From contig NZ_RQGA01000014.1 of the NCBI RefSeq assembly GCF_004769575.1, positions 558,001 to 622,000 of the forward strand: a stretch of 64,000 nucleotides of DNA. Direction: 5' to 3'. Shown here in pieces: positions 53,962 through 63,368 of this stretch. The notes beneath the pieces are model-generated. The model saw only the letters and a program-made list of their open reading frames with translations, searched no databases and was not told where the DNA came from. Numbering within the stretch: position 1 is the stretch's first letter; the number at the start of each line of letters is the position of its first letter. The translations under genes were made by a program, and so were the position numbers. This DNA is from Leptospira perdikensis. GTDB taxonomy: Bacteria; Spirochaetota; Leptospiria; Leptospirales; Leptospiraceae.

Positions 53962-55686
53962 TTACGAATTTCGCCCCGAATCCAGAAGGAGTTTCCGGAG
54001 AGTCAAATTCCGTTTGAAGTCGGAAGCAAAGTCTTCCATGAGAATTGGGAACCGGTAGGTCCAATTGGAATGGTCAGTCGTCCCAGGCAGGTTGATGCGG
54101 TGGTTCTCAGGGTTTTCCAAAACACTAGGAACTCCCAGTGCCAAATCCTGAAACAATTGGATGGAAAAAAGACTACTCGTTCCAAACACAAATTCGAGAA
54201 GTCCAAGAAGGATATCCTCATCCGTTTCCGGCCTTGGTTTTTTCAAACGATCAAAGAAAAATTGGAGTTTGGATTCAGGGTCTCCTTCGTTTTTCCACCA
54301 ATCAAGCGCCAAACTCGTGTCATGTGTAGATAAAACAGAAATGGCATTTTCCCTATAGGATTCTTCGGGTATGAACTCACCCGTAGTAAAGGATTTGGTC
54401 CAACGAACCACATCAATGCCAATCATCTGACGTTCGAATAAAGATTCTCTGATAAAAGAGGGAACTGATCCCAAATCTTCGGCACAAGGAATCATCGAAG
54501 AAAAGGATTCGAATATTTCTAATATCTTTTCGCCAGACTCTCTCCAATGTTTTTCCTCTTCTTTGATATGTAGCTCTGACAAAGGATAGAGTTTGGTTTT
54601 GGTTTCCTCCGCAAGCTCTTGGTATGCGGCTTCTTTCCAAAAATCCCAATAGAAAATATAATGATTAGGACTGAATTCATGGATAAGGTTGAGAGATTCA
54701 AATGGTTTTGGATCCAATCCTTCTTTCATAAATTCTTCTTTTGTGATTCCGAATTGAGGGTGGAACCAACCCCGGAGGGCCGTACTATCTTCTTCTGGGA
54801 TAGCCCAAATCCGATACATTCCAATCACATGGTCAATGCGATAGAGATGAAAAAAATGTTCTAAATACGACAAACGCTCTTTCCACCAGGAGTAGTTTGA
54901 TTTTTCTAATACTTCCCAGTTAAGGACTGGAAATCCCCAAGTTTGCCCAGTTTTCGAAAAATCATCCGGTGGTGCACCGGCTTGCAAATCCATAATAAAA
55001 TATTCTGGATGTTCCCAAACATCACAGGAATTTCGGGAAGTGAGGATTGGCATATCACCCTTTAGATACACACCTGAATCTTCAAAATGGACTTTTACTT
55101 CAGATAACTGGTCAAAGGCGATTTTCTGTAAATACACCCAAAAGAAAGCATCCTCTCTTCGTTTGGAAAATATATATTCTTTGGCAAGATTTGGATCCAA
55201 AAATTCTTTTGGCCATTTCCACCAACCCTTACCTTCAAACTCTTCATACAGTAATCGGAATGCTGCATAGGAATAACACCAAGGATGTTTTTCCAAAAAG
55301 TAAGCAGCCTCACTCATGGCCTCTTTTTGATTTTCTAAATAATGTTTTCGAATGATTTCTAATTTTAAATTACGAATGCGATTGGGATGGTTTTGGAGAA
55401 ATTTTATCTCACGTTTGCGAGACTTTGTATTTATGTTTAATTTGTATAAGGATATATAAAGGGGATCAATCGCAAAAGCAGAGATGGCACTATACGGTGA
55501 GTAGCCGAAACCCGTGTCGTTTAAGGGTAATAATTGGATGATGCTAAAACCCACATCCTTTGCCCAATCGCAAAGTGGGTATAAACTATAAATGTCACCA
55601 CATTCAAAGGAATGTTCAGAAACAATCGAGGGCAGAGATACAAGCACCCCTGCCCTTCTTTTGTTTACATTTTCAAAAAATTCCAA
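53962..55686 (-). CDS. malQ: 4-alpha-glucanotransferase
   Basis: Amylomaltase (GH77), 574 aa. It transfers maltooligosaccharide segments. The catalytic nucleophile Asp is in FHLYRIDHVIGMYRIWAIP near residue 288, and the acid/base Glu is in IPCAEDLGSVPSF near residue 400. STHDTSLALDWW near residue 452 holds the third carboxylate. The stop is five bases upstream of the fba gene's stop side, so malQ follows fba in an operon. Confidence 0.93.
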   Translation of the reverse strand: MEFFENVNKRRAGVLVSLPSIVSEHSFECGDIYSLYPLCDWAKDVGFSIIQLLPLNDTGFGYSPYSAISAFAIDPLYISLYKLNINTKSRKREIKFLQNHPNRIRNLKLEIIRKHYLENQKEAMSEAAYFLEKHPWCYSYAAFRLLYEEFEGKGWWKWPKEFLDPNLAKEYIFSKRREDAFFWVYLQKIAFDQLSEVKVHFEDSGVYLKGDMPILTSRNSCDVWEHPEYFIMDLQAGAPPDDFSKTGQTWGFPVLNWEVLEKSNYSWWKERLSYLEHFFHLYRIDHVIGMYRIWAIPEEDSTALRGWFHPQFGITKEEFMKEGLDPKPFESLNLIHEFSPNHYIFYWDFWKEAAYQELAEETKTKLYPLSELHIKEEEKHWRESGEKILEIFESFSSMIPCAEDLGSVPSFIRESLFERQMIGIDVVRWTKSFTTGEFIPEESYRENAISVLSTHDTSLALDWWKNEGDPESKLQFFFDRLKKPRPETDEDILLGLLEFVFGTSSLFSIQLFQDLALGVPSVLENPENHRINLPGTTDHSNWTYRFPILMEDFASDFKRNLTLRKLLLDSGRNS

Positions 55687-55691
55687 GTCGA

Positions 55692-56756
55692 TTAAGCGAC
55701 TGTGACTTCTTTCGATAGGTATACGTCTTGGATGGCGTTGAGTAATGCAACCCCTTCCTTCATTGGTTTTTGGAAAGCCTTTCTTCCAGAAATGAGACCC
55801 ATTCCACCAGCACGTTTGTTGATCACGGCAGTTTTGATCGCATCTTGTAAGTCATTTTCTCCAGAAGCTCCACCAGAGTTGATGAGTCCTGCTCTTCCCA
55901 TATAACAATTTGCTACTTGGTAACGAGTGAGGTCAATTGGGTGGTCAGAAGTAAGATCTGTGTAGATACGTTTGTCTGTTTTACCGTAAGAAGATTCTTG
56001 GTTTAACACATTGTATCCACCATTATTCTCAGGTAACTTTTGTTTGATGATATCCGCTTGGATGGTCACACCTAAGTGGTTTGCTTGTCCTGTTAAGTCA
56101 GCAGAAACATGATAATCTTTATCTTTTTTGAAAGCATTGTTTCTAACATAACACCAAAGGATGGTTGCCATTCCTAGTTCATGAGCCATTTGAAAGATTT
56201 TAGAAATCTCAACGATTTCACGACCCGAATCAGCAGAACCAAAATAAATAGTAGCACCGATCGCAACACAACCTTGGTCGTAAGCTTGTTTCACAGTAGC
56301 GAAAAGAATTTGTTCACTTTTGTTTGGATACGTAAGGAGTTCGTTGTGGTTGATCTTCAAAATGAAAGGAATTTTGTGTGCATACTTTCTAGCAACCGAT
56401 CCAAGAACACCAAGAGTTGTCGCAACACCGTTACAACCACCTTCGATAGCCAATTTGATGATGTTTTCCCCATCAAAGTAAATAGGGTTTTTTGCAAAAG
56501 AAGCACCAGCGGAGTGTTCAATTCCTTGGTCTACCGGCAGGATGGAAACATATCCAGTTCCGCCGAGGCGGCCGCTTCCAAGTAAGGTTTGGATGCTACG
56601 AAGAACAGGGATTGACCTGTCTGTGGGAGCAAAAATTCTATCAACCCAGTCAGAGCCAGGTACGTGGATTAGTTCTTTAGCGATTTTAGGTGATTTGAAT
56701 CCAAGGAGGGATTCCGCGTCGTTTCCAAGATGTTTCGAGATTTCGTCGAAGTTCAA
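55692..56756 (-). CDS. fbaB: Class I fructose-bisphosphate aldolase (FbaB/DhnA-type)
   Basis: This enzyme splits fructose 1,6-bisphosphate. It has 354 aa from TTG 56756, with a TTAGGAG ribosome binding site 8 bases before; the longer frame from TTG 56795 lacks one. It has an archaeal-type class I signature: [17 protein letters not shown] near residue 74 and the Schiff-base Lys in [16 protein letters not shown] near residue 136. Late [14 protein letters not shown] blocks bind phosphate. It is first in the fbaB-malQ operon. Confidence 0.92.
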   Translation of the reverse strand: MNFDEISKHLGNDAESLLGFKSPKIAKELIHVPGSDWVDRIFAPTDRSIPVLRSIQTLLGSGRLGGTGYVSILPVDQGIEHSAGASFAKNPIYFDGENIIKLAIEGGCNGVATTLGVLGSVARKYAHKIPFILKINHNELLTYPNKSEQILFATVKQAYDQGCVAIGATIYFGSADSGREIVEISKIFQMAHELGMATILWCYVRNNAFKKDKDYHVSADLTGQANHLGVTIQADIIKQKLPENNGGYNVLNQESSYGKTDKRIYTDLTSDHPIDLTRYQVANCYMGRAGLINSGGASGENDLQDAIKTAVINKRAGGMGLISGRKAFQKPMKEGVALLNAIQDVYLSKEVTVA

Positions 56757-56860
56757 AGTTGTTCTCCTAAAAAATAAATTCTCGGGTTCATCCAATGTGA
56801 CAACATCTTTTTTTGCTCGTCGTCCATCCGCTTGGCCCTAACTTGAATTGAGAGGCAAAT

Positions 56861-57748
56861 TTGAGAGGATCCGCACAATTTCGAATGTTTTTTTCCCTGG
56901 CCTGGCTCTTCCTCACACTCTCTTTAGGTGTGTGGTGGTGGATTTTGGGGTTTCGCCAAGCAAAAACCATATCAGAAATTTCTATCAGTGAAGCAAGGCA
57001 AGTGGAACTGAACCGAGTGAATCGGATGTTGCAATTGGAAGGATCTTTTTTTCTTTCTATGTTAACTCTCGGTGGAGTGACCCTTGCTGTTTTATCCTAC
57101 AGAGACCACAAACGTTCCAAACTCATTTCTGATTTTTTTTCCACTGTCACTCACGAAATGAAAACTCCTATTGCCAGCTTACAGTTGCAAATCGAAGTTT
57201 TATTAGAAGATACAAAACATCCTGAACTCAAAAGAAAATTAGAAAAAATTTGGAAAGAAAACCAACGGATTGAATCCCAAATGGGGAATGCTTTTTATCT
57301 CGCAAGCCTGATGCAAGGGGAATCCTTGTATCTGGAATCACTTACCATTTCTGATTTATGTGAATCCTATTCCCATCATGAACCCGACCTCCATTGGAAT
57401 GTTTTGGTTCCAAAAGAAACTAAAGTTTATATTGATAAAAAGGCATTTTTTGCGATGTTAAAAAATTTAAGTGAGAATGCAAAACGCCATGGAAAGGCAA
57501 AAACAACCAAACTCACAGTCGCAAAAGAAAACAACCAAGTTACCTTCCTTTTAGAGGACGATGGAGCCGGTTTTGCCGGGAATAAAAAAAATCTCACTCT
57601 TCCATTTTTACGACATTCAAAAACAAGTGGGAGTGGAATTGGTTTGTATATCGTCAAAAAATTAATCGAAAAAATGAAAGGTTCCCTGGAATTTCCGAAC
57701 AGTTCGTACGGTTTTCAAGTGAAACTGATTCTAAAAGAGGTTCCATGA
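56861..57748 (+). CDS. Two-component sensor histidine kinase
   Basis: The protein has 295 aa with a TTG start (ATG 56885 is an alternative). Two membrane helices (near residues 9-31 and 62-84) flank a short periplasmic loop of about 28 residues. The H-box STVTHEMKTPIASL is near residue 98, and the ATPase region has LKNLSENAKRHG, DDGAGF and GSGIGLYIV. The short loop implies sensing in or at the membrane. It overlaps the response regulator gene by 4 bases (ATGA). Confidence 0.9.
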   Translation: MRGSAQFRMFFSLAWLFLTLSLGVWWWILGFRQAKTISEISISEARQVELNRVNRMLQLEGSFFLSMLTLGGVTLAVLSYRDHKRSKLISDFFSTVTHEMKTPIASLQLQIEVLLEDTKHPELKRKLEKIWKENQRIESQMGNAFYLASLMQGESLYLESLTISDLCESYSHHEPDLHWNVLVPKETKVYIDKKAFFAMLKNLSENAKRHGKAKTTKLTVAKENNQVTFLLEDDGAGFAGNKKNLTLPFLRHSKTSGSGIGLYIVKKLIEKMKGSLEFPNSSYGFQVKLILKEVP

Positions 57749-58428
57749 AACCAAGAATTTTACTCGTCGAAGATGACGAGGGTCTCGGTGAAACTTTAAA
57801 AGAACGACTGGAACAAGACCGGTATCGAGTCCAATGGGCCAAAACAGTTTCTGAAGCAGAAACGTTATTTTCCCCGAACCAATTTGATTTAATCGTCCTC
57901 GACTTACGACTTCCCGATGGAAACGGATTCCAACTAGCGGAACTCTTTTTATCCAAAGAAAAAGACATTCCCTTTTTATTCCTCACAGCTCAAGCCGGAG
58001 CCCAGGAAAGGCTTCGTGGATTTGAACTAGGGGCTGCTGAATTCATTCCCAAACCCTTCCACTTAAAAGAATTTCTCATTCGTTTGGAAAGGGTGGTCGC
58101 CCAAACTCGTCCTCATTTTGGCCAAAAATGGAAAATGGGCCAAGTGGAAATCCACTTGGATTCCTTCCTTGTGAAAAAAGAAGACGGATCCTCGGTTTTA
58201 CTTTCCAAACGCGACTGTGCCCTCCTTGCCCTCCTACTTTCGGATGTGAGAAAAGTCTTTAGTCGTTCAGAAATTTTAGACAATATTGTGGGTGAAGAAA
58301 GTTTTCCCACGGAAAGAACCATAGACAATGCCATTGTCCGGCTTCGGGATGCTCTGGGGGAAGAATCCATCCGCAATGTGCGCGGGGTCGGTTACCAGTG
58401 GGTGGCAGAAGTGATTCCGCTAAAATAA
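57745..58428 (+). CDS. OmpR-family response regulator
   Basis: The protein has 227 aa. The receiver domain has acidic residues in VEDDEG near residue 7, phospho-acceptor Asp in IVLDLRLPDGNGF near residue 52 and Lys in FIPKPFHLKEFL near residue 105. The winged-helix DNA-binding domain at about residues 130-225 has LSKRDCALLALLLSD and RTIDNAIVRLRDALGEESIRNVRGVGYQW. It forms the cognate pair with the adjacent kinase. Targets unknown. Confidence 0.94.
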   Translation: MKPRILLVEDDEGLGETLKERLEQDRYRVQWAKTVSEAETLFSPNQFDLIVLDLRLPDGNGFQLAELFLSKEKDIPFLFLTAQAGAQERLRGFELGAAEFIPKPFHLKEFLIRLERVVAQTRPHFGQKWKMGQVEIHLDSFLVKKEDGSSVLLSKRDCALLALLLSDVRKVFSRSEILDNIVGEESFPTERTIDNAIVRLRDALGEESIRNVRGVGYQWVAEVIPLK

Positions 58429-58474
58429 CCCTCAGCAGTTGGGGAATCCGGGAATTTCGCCGATACTTTTAGAA

Positions 58475-59206
58475 ATGAAACAAGGATTGTTAATTTCTAT
58501 TCTACTCTTCCTATCCTTGTTTTCGCATTCTCTCGGTGCCTGGGAAACGGATATCGATTACAACTATGAATACGAGAAAAATGGTCCCTATACCAAATTT
58601 TCGGATTGGGTTCCATACAAACTTCATAAATGGGAACCCAAATATTTGGAAGACTTTTATGAGTTATACAACCTTAAACAACATTATAACGATAACGAAA
58701 TTAGAAAAAATATCTATTGGTTAAAAATTGCTTTGGGAAAACGGTTCCGTCACCCCAAACATTCCTTATGTGAAACCAAAACAGAAAAAGAATATTACAA
58801 ATATCGTAATTTGATGTTTATGCATATCAATATCCAGATCATGCGTTCTTATATGCGACTTGCCTCTAAATTTGATAAACGTCACGTTTACTTTTATAAT
58901 TTAGATTTTGCCCATGAACTAAAAGAAAGTTTTGGTGTGGCAGAAGCCTTCTATAAAGAAGCCATTCCTTATTGGGAAAAAGCAAAAGAATATGCGGACA
59001 AAGCCAATGAAGTACCTGTTGATTTGGATTTAGGGACCATTGAAACAGAACGTTATGAAATTGTGACAGGAAAATTAGACTTTGGGCATATCATCGAAAA
59101 CCATCTGGATAGACTCGATGGAAAAAAGAAAATTGTATCGGAATATTTGGCAAAGTATCCAGAAGCGGATGCCAAAGCCCTTGACCTCGCAGACAGAGAA
59201 AACTAA
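58475..59206 (+). CDS. Secreted helical protein, possibly flagellar
   Basis: The protein has 243 aa from ATG 58475, with a signal peptide (FLSLFSHSLGA, cleavage near residue 21). The mature part is long-helical and very rich in Tyr, Lys and Glu, with aromatic heptads (YLEDFYELYNLKQHYNDNE, NLMFMHINIQIMRSYMRLAS). There is no known catalytic motif. It has the look of spirochaete flagellar coiling or sheath proteins (FcpA/FcpB-like), which I cannot confirm. It overlaps the stop of the following minus-strand gene by 4 bases. Confidence 0.6.
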   Translation: MKQGLLISILLFLSLFSHSLGAWETDIDYNYEYEKNGPYTKFSDWVPYKLHKWEPKYLEDFYELYNLKQHYNDNEIRKNIYWLKIALGKRFRHPKHSLCETKTEKEYYKYRNLMFMHINIQIMRSYMRLASKFDKRHVYFYNLDFAHELKESFGVAEAFYKEAIPYWEKAKEYADKANEVPVDLDLGTIETERYEIVTGKLDFGHIIENHLDRLDGKKKIVSEYLAKYPEADAKALDLADREN

Positions 59207-60942
59207 AATTCCATAAGAAGTACAGCGATATCATCATGAATGATTCGTTCTTTATCGATCAAACAGTTTGCTATCATTTTTTTGAGTAAGGTATCGGAAC
59301 TATCGGAAACCGAAATCATTTCAGAAAGTTCCTGTAAAAAGATATCAAGGCCGATATAACCACCACTCTCTTCTTCTAGTTCATAGATCCCATCAGAATA
59401 CAAAAGTAATCTGTCACCAGGTTCAAATGTTTTAGAAATCGTACGCCCTTGCCATACATCAAGGAGTAGAATTGGATACATTTCATCTTTTACGAGTTTC
59501 ATCACTCGTTCGTTTTCTTTCCAAAATACAACAGGTGGATGGCCTGCAAAACTAAACTCCACCCTTCTTTCTTTTGGAAAAATCCTGAGGACACAAGCAG
59601 AGATATGGTGTTTGAAAATGATTGTTTTTAACTCCAAATGCATGGAAGCCAAAATACTAGCAGGGGACGATTCTAATTTGGAATGTTTTTTAAAAGAAAC
59701 CGCTGCAATTCCAGAAACCAAAGCGGAGGATATTCCATGTCCCGAGATATCACCAAAAAAAATATCAATACAATCTTCCGTTGGTTTTTCATATAAAATC
59801 AGATCTCCCCCAATTTCATCATAAGGCAAAAATCGAGATTGGATTTTAATATTCGGAATCTCTCCAAAATCTTTGGCAACCCAAGCTTCTTGGGTTAGTT
59901 TTGCAAGAGCCAAATCCTCTTTCACATCAGAATAAAATCTTTGTAAGATTTTTTCCTTTTTCATCAGTTTGATTTCGTTTTTAGCCCGCACCAACCCTTG
60001 CGAAACAAATCCTGCAATCAAACCTAACAGTTGTTTCGTTTCCTCTGACCAATTGCCAATCCTTTCAAAAGTAGTAATCCCAAGAATCCCGATGACACTT
60101 CCCTCATCTCGTAAACCTACAACAAGGATGGAACGAACTTCTGCCCTTTTGAAAAGATCCAAATGCCAAGGTTCATCCACCATAAGAGAAGTATCGGCAA
60201 TGTGAATCACACCGTCAGAAGCAAGAATTCCCAATCGTTCAGGATTCATCTTCGCGATGGGAAGTTTGGTTCCCACTTGGAATAAAGAAGGCATCCCTTC
60301 AAGAACCCATTCGTGTGAGACAGAGAGAAATTGTTTATCTGGTGAGATTTCTGCGACGAACACTCGATCTGCTCGAGAATATTTACCGAGTTCCTCTAAG
60401 GCAAATTGGATGGCATCGGAAACAAACTCAGCTTTGGAATGAACAAAGGTTTTCGAAACTTCAGTTACAATTTGGGAAAACCGCAATAGACCAGAAAGTT
60501 TGACTTCCGATTCCCGGATGGAAGAAATTTCAATTTGTTGGCCCCAAATCCGAACAAGGTGTCCATCTTCTATTTGGCCATGGGAGTTCATTAAAAAAAT
60601 TCGTTGGTGTCCGTCTGACAACTCTACTATGTATTCGTAATTTTCTAATTGGTAAAAGTCAGCGATGAACTTACGGAGTAAAAATACACTTTTAAGACTA
60701 ACTAAGTCTTTGAGATACTTACCGATGATATCACTTGCGGTTTGGTATCCGTAAAACCGAGCCATTGCCAAATTACAATCTCTGACAACACTATGACTCC
60801 AAATGTATTCCATCTGCCCCTCTTCTGAAAGGTTGATGGGCATAGGCAGGTCTAACTCGTAACACCAAATGGCATCTTTGGAAAGGTGGATGAAACTCTC
60901 TAAATGTTGGTAACGACCATAATCCGGCTTTCGAGAACTCAT
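59203..60942 (-). CDS. PAS-GAF PP2C (SpoIIE/RsbU-type) phosphatase
   Basis: The protein has 579 aa, cytoplasmic. A PAS-like region (about residues 15-140) and a GAF domain (about 165-320) precede a SpoIIE phosphatase, with GGDLILYE near 395, FGDISGHGISSALVSG near 410, SFAGHPPVVFW near 478, LLYSDGIYELEEESGGYIG near 525 and HDDIAVLL at the end. It dephosphorylates anti-anti-sigma partners; none lies adjacent. It is separate from the 7TM form at 21325 and so forms a second input. Confidence 0.92.
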   Translation of the reverse strand: MSSRKPDYGRYQHLESFIHLSKDAIWCYELDLPMPINLSEEGQMEYIWSHSVVRDCNLAMARFYGYQTASDIIGKYLKDLVSLKSVFLLRKFIADFYQLENYEYIVELSDGHQRIFLMNSHGQIEDGHLVRIWGQQIEISSIRESEVKLSGLLRFSQIVTEVSKTFVHSKAEFVSDAIQFALEELGKYSRADRVFVAEISPDKQFLSVSHEWVLEGMPSLFQVGTKLPIAKMNPERLGILASDGVIHIADTSLMVDEPWHLDLFKRAEVRSILVVGLRDEGSVIGILGITTFERIGNWSEETKQLLGLIAGFVSQGLVRAKNEIKLMKKEKILQRFYSDVKEDLALAKLTQEAWVAKDFGEIPNIKIQSRFLPYDEIGGDLILYEKPTEDCIDIFFGDISGHGISSALVSGIAAVSFKKHSKLESSPASILASMHLELKTIIFKHHISACVLRIFPKERRVEFSFAGHPPVVFWKENERVMKLVKDEMYPILLLDVWQGRTISKTFEPGDRLLLYSDGIYELEEESGGYIGLDIFLQELSEMISVSDSSDTLLKKMIANCLIDKERIIHDDIAVLLMEF

Positions 60943-61047
60943 CTAGATTCTAACCTCTAAAATTCTTCGGCCATTGCCACAAAAAAAACATATTTATTCG
61001 CCATTCCGAAAATTTTCCGAAATCTACTCGAAAAATAGCCGATTCCG

Positions 61048-61076
61048 TTGACCAAATCAGCCCATTTATAGATAGT
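61048..61076 (+). promoter_or_regulatory. Possible distal sigma-70 promoter of glnA
   Basis: TTGACC (61048-61053) is followed at 17 bases by GATAGT (61071-61076); TATAGAT at 15 bases is another reading. The match is moderate. If real it starts just upstream of the 61094-61127 dyad. Confidence 0.35.
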
Positions 61077-61093
61077 ATTTCGAAATGGCGGAA

Positions 61094-61127
61094 GCTTAAA
61101 TTGAGCATTTTTGCTCATAATTTAAGC
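61094..61127. promoter_or_regulatory. Enhancer-like dyad upstream of glnA
   Basis: GCTTAAATTGAGCA and its near-complement TGCTCATAATTTAAGC form a 34-base dyad whose core is TGAGCA-TTTT-TGCTCA (61102-61117). It lies about 120 bases before the sigma-54 promoter, a usual place for an enhancer-binding protein such as NtrC. A second dyad (TTACATGCAATTCGTGTAA) lies at 61140-61158. Confidence 0.6.
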
Positions 61128-61139
61128 AAAAGGTTTCCG

Positions 61140-61158
61140 TTACATGCAATTCGTGTAA
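61140..61158. promoter_or_regulatory. Second dyad upstream of glnA
   Basis: TTACATGCAATTCGTGTAA has 7 of 9 pairs matching about its centre. It lies 73 bases before the sigma-54 box and may be another regulator site. Confidence 0.45.
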
Positions 61159-61230
61159 GATAAAGGCATGAGATTTAATTCAAATTGCTTAGAAACTCCA
61201 CGAAACCCTTATATTTAGGTCGAAATGCCT

Positions 61231-61246
61231 TGGTATAAATCTTGCA
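61231..61246 (+). promoter_or_regulatory. Sigma-54 promoter of glnA
   Basis: TGGTATAAATCTTGCA fits the TGGCACN5TTGCA consensus, with GG and GC separated by exactly ten bases. The predicted start is near 61257, giving a leader of about 47 bases. An AAGGAG ribosome binding site (61290-61295) precedes the ATG. Confidence 0.75.
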
Positions 61247-61303
61247 TTTAATGAGACATCAGATTACAACAATCAGACCGACCTCTGAAAGAAGGAGAAT
61301 CAA

Positions 61304-62764
61304 ATGCAGTTCGCAACCCCAAAATTTACTTCCGGAAAGGAAGTGGTTGAGTATGCCAAAAAAAATGGAGTCATTTTCTACGACTTCCGCTTCACGGATA
61401 TCAAAGGAATGTGGCATCACGTTTCGTATTATGTGAATTCAGTTGATGAAGAAACATTCAAAGGAATTCCTTTTGATGGATCTTCCATTGCACGTTGGCA
61501 GCCAATCAATGCTTCCGACATGCAACTACACCCAGAAATTTCTACGGCTTTTTTAGACCCGTTTACTGCAGACAAAACTCTTGTTATGTTTTGCGATGTA
61601 TGGGACATCTATAAAAAACAATACTATGAAAAATGCCCACGTTCCATTGCGAAAAAAGCATTAGAGTTTATGAACAAATCCGGAATTGCAGACACTGCTT
61701 ATTTCGGTCCAGAAAATGAATTCTTTGTTTTTGACAGTCTACGTGTTCGCGATGAAATTAACTGCCAATACTACGAATTAGATTCTAACGAAGGAATCTG
61801 GAACACACATTCTGAAATTCCAGGAACAAGCAATACAGGAAAAATCAACTTCAACTCCGGACACCGTCCAGGAACTAAAGGTGGATATTTCCCAGTAGCT
61901 CCTATTGACTCTCAAGTGGATCTCCGTGCTGAATTCGTAAAAACTCTAGAAGCAATCGGAATGGAAACTTTCGTAGTTCACCACGAAGTAGCACAAGCAC
62001 AAGGGGAAATTGGTGTAAAGTTTGGTACTTTGATTGAAGCTGCAGACAACGTTCAAAAGCTAAAATACATCGTTAAGATGGTAGCTCATAAACACGGAAA
62101 AACTGCTACTTTTATGCCAAAACCACTTTTTGGTGATAACGGTAACGGTATGCACGTTCATATCTCCCTCTGGAAAGGTGGAAAAAACCTTTTTGCTGGA
62201 GACAAATACCAAGGTCTTTCCGACTTCGCATTCAACTATGTTGGTGGAGTTTTGAAATATGCTAGAGCTTGTGCAGCGTTCACTAACGCATCTACGAACT
62301 CTTACAAACGACTCATTCCTGGATTCGAAGCTCCATCCATTCTAGCATACTCTGCTCAGAACCGTTCCGCTTCTTGCCGTATTCCTTTTGTTAGCGGTGA
62401 AAAAGCGAAACGTGTGGAATTCCGATTTCCAGATTCAACGGCTAACCCATATTTGGCGTTCGCATCGTTACTTATGGCTGGTATGGCTGGTGTCGCTGAA
62501 AAAATCGATCCAGGTCCTGCACGTGAAGAAGATCTTTTTGAACTTTCATTGGATGAAATCCGTGAAAAAGGAATTCGCCAAATGCCTCACACACTTCGTG
62601 AAGCAATGGAAGAAATGCTTGCTCAAAGAGAAATTTTCAAACAAGGGGATGTGTTTACAGAAAACTTTCTACAAACATACCAACACTACAAGTTTGAAAC
62701 AGAAATTTGGCCATGGGAAGGTCGCCCTCACCCATACGAATTCCTCACTACTTACTCTTGCTAA
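61304..62764 (+). CDS. glnA: Glutamine synthetase, type I
   Basis: This enzyme makes glutamine from glutamate, ammonia and ATP. It has 486 aa with the GS signatures [17 protein letters not shown] near residue 53, [12 protein letters not shown] near 131, [18 protein letters not shown] near 267 and [10 protein letters not shown] near 351. The usual adenylylated Tyr (NLYDLPP in E. coli) is Phe here (DLFELSLDE near residue 410), so GlnE control is unlikely. Upstream is a sigma-54 promoter with an enhancer-like dyad. A strong terminator follows. Confidence 0.96.
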   Translation: MQFATPKFTSGKEVVEYAKKNGVIFYDFRFTDIKGMWHHVSYYVNSVDEETFKGIPFDGSSIARWQPINASDMQLHPEISTAFLDPFTADKTLVMFCDVWDIYKKQYYEKCPRSIAKKALEFMNKSGIADTAYFGPENEFFVFDSLRVRDEINCQYYELDSNEGIWNTHSEIPGTSNTGKINFNSGHRPGTKGGYFPVAPIDSQVDLRAEFVKTLEAIGMETFVVHHEVAQAQGEIGVKFGTLIEAADNVQKLKYIVKMVAHKHGKTATFMPKPLFGDNGNGMHVHISLWKGGKNLFAGDKYQGLSDFAFNYVGGVLKYARACAAFTNASTNSYKRLIPGFEAPSILAYSAQNRSASCRIPFVSGEKAKRVEFRFPDSTANPYLAFASLLMAGMAGVAEKIDPGPAREEDLFELSLDEIREKGIRQMPHTLREAMEEMLAQREIFKQGDVFTENFLQTYQHYKFETEIWPWEGRPHPYEFLTTYSC

Positions 62765-62768
62765 GAGA

Positions 62769-62802
62769 AAAAGCCCCGGCAAACAGTCGGGGCTTTTTTT
62801 TG
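62769..62802 (+). terminator. Intrinsic terminator after glnA
   Basis: An 8-bp stem AAGCCCCG/CGGGGCTT with a 9-base loop is followed by a run of T (62794-62801). Confidence 0.92.
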
Positions 62803-62878
62803 TTTACCATTCTTTATCTCTTCAAAAAATGACAAAAGAACTAAAGATTTAGTTCAACCAAACGATCTAAGGTTACAG

Positions 62879-62955
62879 GGCGAGGTAGCTCAGATGGTTA
62901 GAGCACAGGATTCATAACCCTGAGGTCACGGGTTCGACTCCCGTCTTCGCTACCA
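62879..62955 (+). tRNA. tRNA-Met (anticodon CAU)
   Basis: The sequence has T8-A9, D-arm GCTCAGATGGTTAGAGC, anticodon loop TTCATAA (CAU), T-arm ACGGGTTCGACTCCCGT and an encoded CCA. The acceptor stem starts with a G-U pair. It could be elongator tRNA-Met or a tRNA-Ile2 whose CAU is modified by TilS; the lack of three G-C pairs at the base of the anticodon stem argues against initiator tRNA. Confidence 0.93.
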
Positions 62956-62974
62956 AAGATCGAGAGGACAAGGT

Positions 62975-63265
62975 ATGAAAAAAACAAACCGTTTCTTTTC
63001 AATTCTGGTTCTGGTATTATTTGCCGGATCCATTCAAGCAGCTGACTTTCCTAAATGTAAAGAGGCCTGCGATAAGTTTTACACTTGTTCGGTACAAGTA
63101 AACCCTACTGCTACAGAAGAACAAAAAGCAACACTCAAACGTGGTTGTGAGTTCAATTGCAACCGTCCCAAATACTACAACAAAATTGCGAGTTGCCTCA
63201 CTGGCGGTGATACTTGCAAAGCTTTCTCTACTTGCATTATGAAAGAAATGCAAGCCAACAAATAA
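62975..63265 (+). CDS. Cys-rich small secreted protein
   Basis: The protein has 96 aa. A signal peptide (residues 1-22, cleavage SIQAA) leads to a mature chain with eight cysteines (KCKEAC, YTCSV, RGCEFNC, ASCL, DTCK, STCI), enough for four disulfides. It has the character of the Cys-rich proteins annotated across Leptospira. No function is known. It follows tRNA-Met by 19 bases; a hairpin terminator comes after. Confidence 0.78.
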   Translation: MKKTNRFFSILVLVLFAGSIQAADFPKCKEACDKFYTCSVQVNPTATEEQKATLKRGCEFNCNRPKYYNKIASCLTGGDTCKAFSTCIMKEMQANK

Positions 63266-63301
63266 AAGAACCTACACTGCTATAGAACAAAAACAGAAAG
63301 T

Positions 63302-63325
63302 AAGAGCCGGTCATCTGGCTCTTAT
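63302..63325 (+). terminator. Candidate terminator of the Cys-rich gene
   Basis: A stem AAGAGCC/GGCTCTT with an 8-base loop is followed by ATTGTATTTGTTTTT. It lies 36 bases past the stop at 63265. Confidence 0.6.
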
Positions 63326-63368
63326 TGTATTTGTTTTTACTTTTTGTTTCGGTAGATCCGGAACCCGA

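Noticed and set aside
56181..56585. Plus-strand frame over the aldolase gene
   Set aside because: The aldolase on the minus strand is unambiguous; the frame is a shadow.
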